Part shown: piece by piece, positions 21,073-22,205 of the stretch
Position numbering within the stretch: the first letter of the stretch is position 1
How the letters are laid out: the number at the start of each line of letters is the position of its first letter
NCBI GenBank assembly: GCA_016867725.1
Contig: VGIX01000030.1
Location: 1-22,205 of the forward strand
Origin: Candidatus Effluviviaceae Genus I sp.
GTDB taxonomy: Bacteria > Joyebacterota > Joyebacteria > Joyebacterales > Joyebacteraceae
DNA length: 22,205 nt
Direction: 5' to 3'
Notes under the pieces: generated by a model
Database searches by the model: none
What the model saw: the letters and a program-made list of their open reading frames with translations, nothing else
Told to the model about the DNA's origin: nothing
Translations under genes and position numbers: made by a program

Positions 21073-22205
21073 ATGAACCTCTTCGACAAGTGCCACGAGT
21101 TCAGCCGCTGGATCGACTCGCTCAAGGCCCGGCGCGAGTACTTCTACCTGCGCGCGTTCGACCCGCCCGCCGCTCCCGTCGTGGACATGCGCGGCAGGCG
21201 CCTCATCATGCTCGGGTCGAACAACTACCTTGGCCTGGCCACGCACCCGAAGGTGATCGAGGCGACGGTGAAGGCCGTGCGCGAGTTCGGCACGGGCGCG
21301 TGCAGCTCGCGCGTGCTCACGGGCACCTCGTCCCTTCACGCCCGGCTCGAGCGGCGCCTCGCTGAGTTCAAGCGCGCCGAGGACGCCGTCGTCTTCAGCA
21401 GCGGCTTCGCGACGATGATGGGGACCGTGAGCGGCATCACCGCCGAGGGAGACGTCGTGTTCAGCGACGCCCTGAACCACGCGAGCATCGTGGACGGCTG
21501 CCGCCTGTCGCGCGCCGACGTGCAGATCTGGCGCCACGGCGACATGGGCCACCTCGAGGAGTTGCTTGCGGCGTGCCCGCCTGAGCGGGGCAAGCTCATC
21601 GTCACGGACGGCGTGTTCAGCATGAAGGGAACGGTGGCGGACCTGCCGGGCATCCGCGCGCTCGCCGATCGCTACGGCGCGAGGGTCATGGTGGACGACG
21701 CGCACGGCACCGGCGTGCTCGGCGCGACCGGCCGCGGCACGGCGGAGCACTTTGGCATGGAAGGGCGGATCGACCTCATCTGCGGGACCTTCAGCAAGTC
21801 GCTCGGGACCATCGGAGGGTTCACGGCGGCGGAGGCGGACGTCGTCACCTTCCTCAAGCTCAACTCCCGGGCGTTCATCTTCACGGCCGCCCCGCCTCCG
21901 GCCTTCATGGCGACGGTGCTCGCGTGTCTCGACGTCCTCGAGGAAGAGGGGCCTGCGCTGCTCGCGCGCATGCGCGAGAACACCACGTTTCTCAAGAACG
22001 GACTCACGGCGGCCGGGTTCCGTCTCGAGGAGACCATCACGCCGATCATCCCGGTCCTCGTGGGGGAGGACGCGAAGGCGTTCCGCATGGCCGGGGCGCT
22101 CGAGGACGAGGGGGTCGTGGTGAACCCGATCGTGTCGCCGGCGGTGCCGCCGGACTCGGCGCTCATCCGCCTGAGCGTGATGGCGAGCCTCGGCCGGGAC
22201 GACCT
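21073..22205 (+). CDS. Alpha-oxoamine synthase, serine palmitoyltransferase-like (truncated by window end)
   Basis: The first 377 residues of a PLP enzyme that condenses an acyl-CoA with an amino acid; roughly the last 20-25 residues lie outside. Seen: LGSNNYLGLATHPKV (47-61), GTGACSSRVLTGTSSLHARLE (73-93), His136 in LNHASIVDGCR stacking on PLP, the DDAHGTGVLG block (208-217) with the cofactor aspartate, PLP-lysine Lys242 in GTFSKSLGTIGG, and a late PAVPPDSALIRLSVMA block. The N-terminus (MNLFDKCHEFSRW) and the NHASIVDGCRLS segment resemble bacterial serine palmitoyltransferases more than Kbl or BioF. The favoured role is therefore the first step of sphingolipid synthesis, but 2-amino-3-ketobutyrate CoA ligase or 8-amino-7-oxononanoate synthase remain possible. 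ATG 21073 has AGGAGGG (21062-21068) in front. No acyl carrier or biotin genes are in view. Confidence 0.88.
   Translation, partial: MNLFDKCHEFSRWIDSLKARREYFYLRAFDPPAAPVVDMRGRRLIMLGSNNYLGLATHPKVIEATVKAVREFGTGACSSRVLTGTSSLHARLERRLAEFKRAEDAVVFSSGFATMMGTVSGITAEGDVVFSDALNHASIVDGCRLSRADVQIWRHGDMGHLEELLAACPPERGKLIVTDGVFSMKGTVADLPGIRALADRYGARVMVDDAHGTGVLGATGRGTAEHFGMEGRIDLICGTFSKSLGTIGGFTAAEADVVTFLKLNSRAFIFTAAPPPAFMATVLACLDVLEEEGPALLARMRENTTFLKNGLTAAGFRLEETITPIIPVLVGEDAKAFRMAGALEDEGVVVNPIVSPAVPPDSALIRLSVMASLGRDD

Noticed and set aside
17535-21125. Very long minus-strand open frame (1196 codons) opposite the kinase, XRE and membrane protein genes
   Set aside because: It has no recognisable domains, is rich in Arg/Glu/Asp/Val repeats typical of antisense of GC-rich codons, and spans several convincing plus-strand genes.
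1-22205. tRNA/rRNA genes, CRISPR arrays, insertion sequences or phage genes
   Set aside because: I saw no tRNA cloverleaf, periodic direct repeats with spacers, transposase motifs or phage proteins; all long gaps are accounted for by promoters and hairpins.

Overview
The window is about 22 kb of very GC-rich bacterial chromosome with dense, mostly single-strand gene order. It holds 15 protein-coding genes, two of them cut by the window edges, and no rRNA, tRNA, CRISPR array, transposase or phage gene that I can see. Several features together point to a Gram-negative bacterium of the FCB/Eisenbacteria/Krumholzibacteria type: FlgD-like C-terminal modules of the form VRTLYDG...VWDG.D..G..ASGVYFARVESGG, a DUF4900/PilX-like secreted protein, a Ser/Thr kinase fused to a TolB-like domain and TPRs, and a Shine-Dalgarno/sigma70 style of expression. 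The lineage is inferred from protein style only.

Layout. 1-546: end of a trans-sulfuration PLP enzyme. 547-888: gene-free stretch with hairpins, an 11-bp direct repeat and a promoter for a sodium/solute symporter (889-2571). The symporter converges with, and overlaps by 20 bp, a minus-strand pilin-like DUF4900 protein (2552-3895). That gene is divergent from a queuosine pair, queF (4188-4595) and a YhhQ transporter (4592-5341), coupled by ATGA. A lipoprotein alkaline phosphatase (5359-6483, minus) is divergent from an uncharacterised cysteine-containing protein (6723-7373), which is followed by a MATE exporter (7398-8804).

8896-12886 is a three-gene unit with its own promoter: a PTS-EIIA/CBS regulator, an ArsB/NhaD/CitM-type transporter and an FHA-GAF-SpoIIE phosphatase. 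This looks like a transporter packaged with two kinds of phospho-signalling. Next come two tandem secreted paralogues of exactly equal length (13059-14912 and 14932-16785) behind the best plus-strand promoter in the window, closed by a strong hairpin. A 1031-residue Ser/Thr kinase with TolB-like and TPR regions follows (16935-20030), then a small XRE regulator that may be leaderless (20115-20330) with a membrane protein (20361-21038), and finally a truncated alpha-oxoamine synthase resembling serine palmitoyltransferase (21073 to the edge).

Intergenic regions are AT-richer islands. Many carry recognisable sigma70 promoters, frequently of the extended -10 type (TGnTAtaaT). Antisense and out-of-frame open frames are very long here because of the base composition, and they were discarded. 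The most interesting items are the EIIA-CBS/transporter/FHA-phosphatase unit, the equal-length secreted pair with its operator-like promoter, and the XRE promoter with a palindrome filling the -35/-10 spacer.
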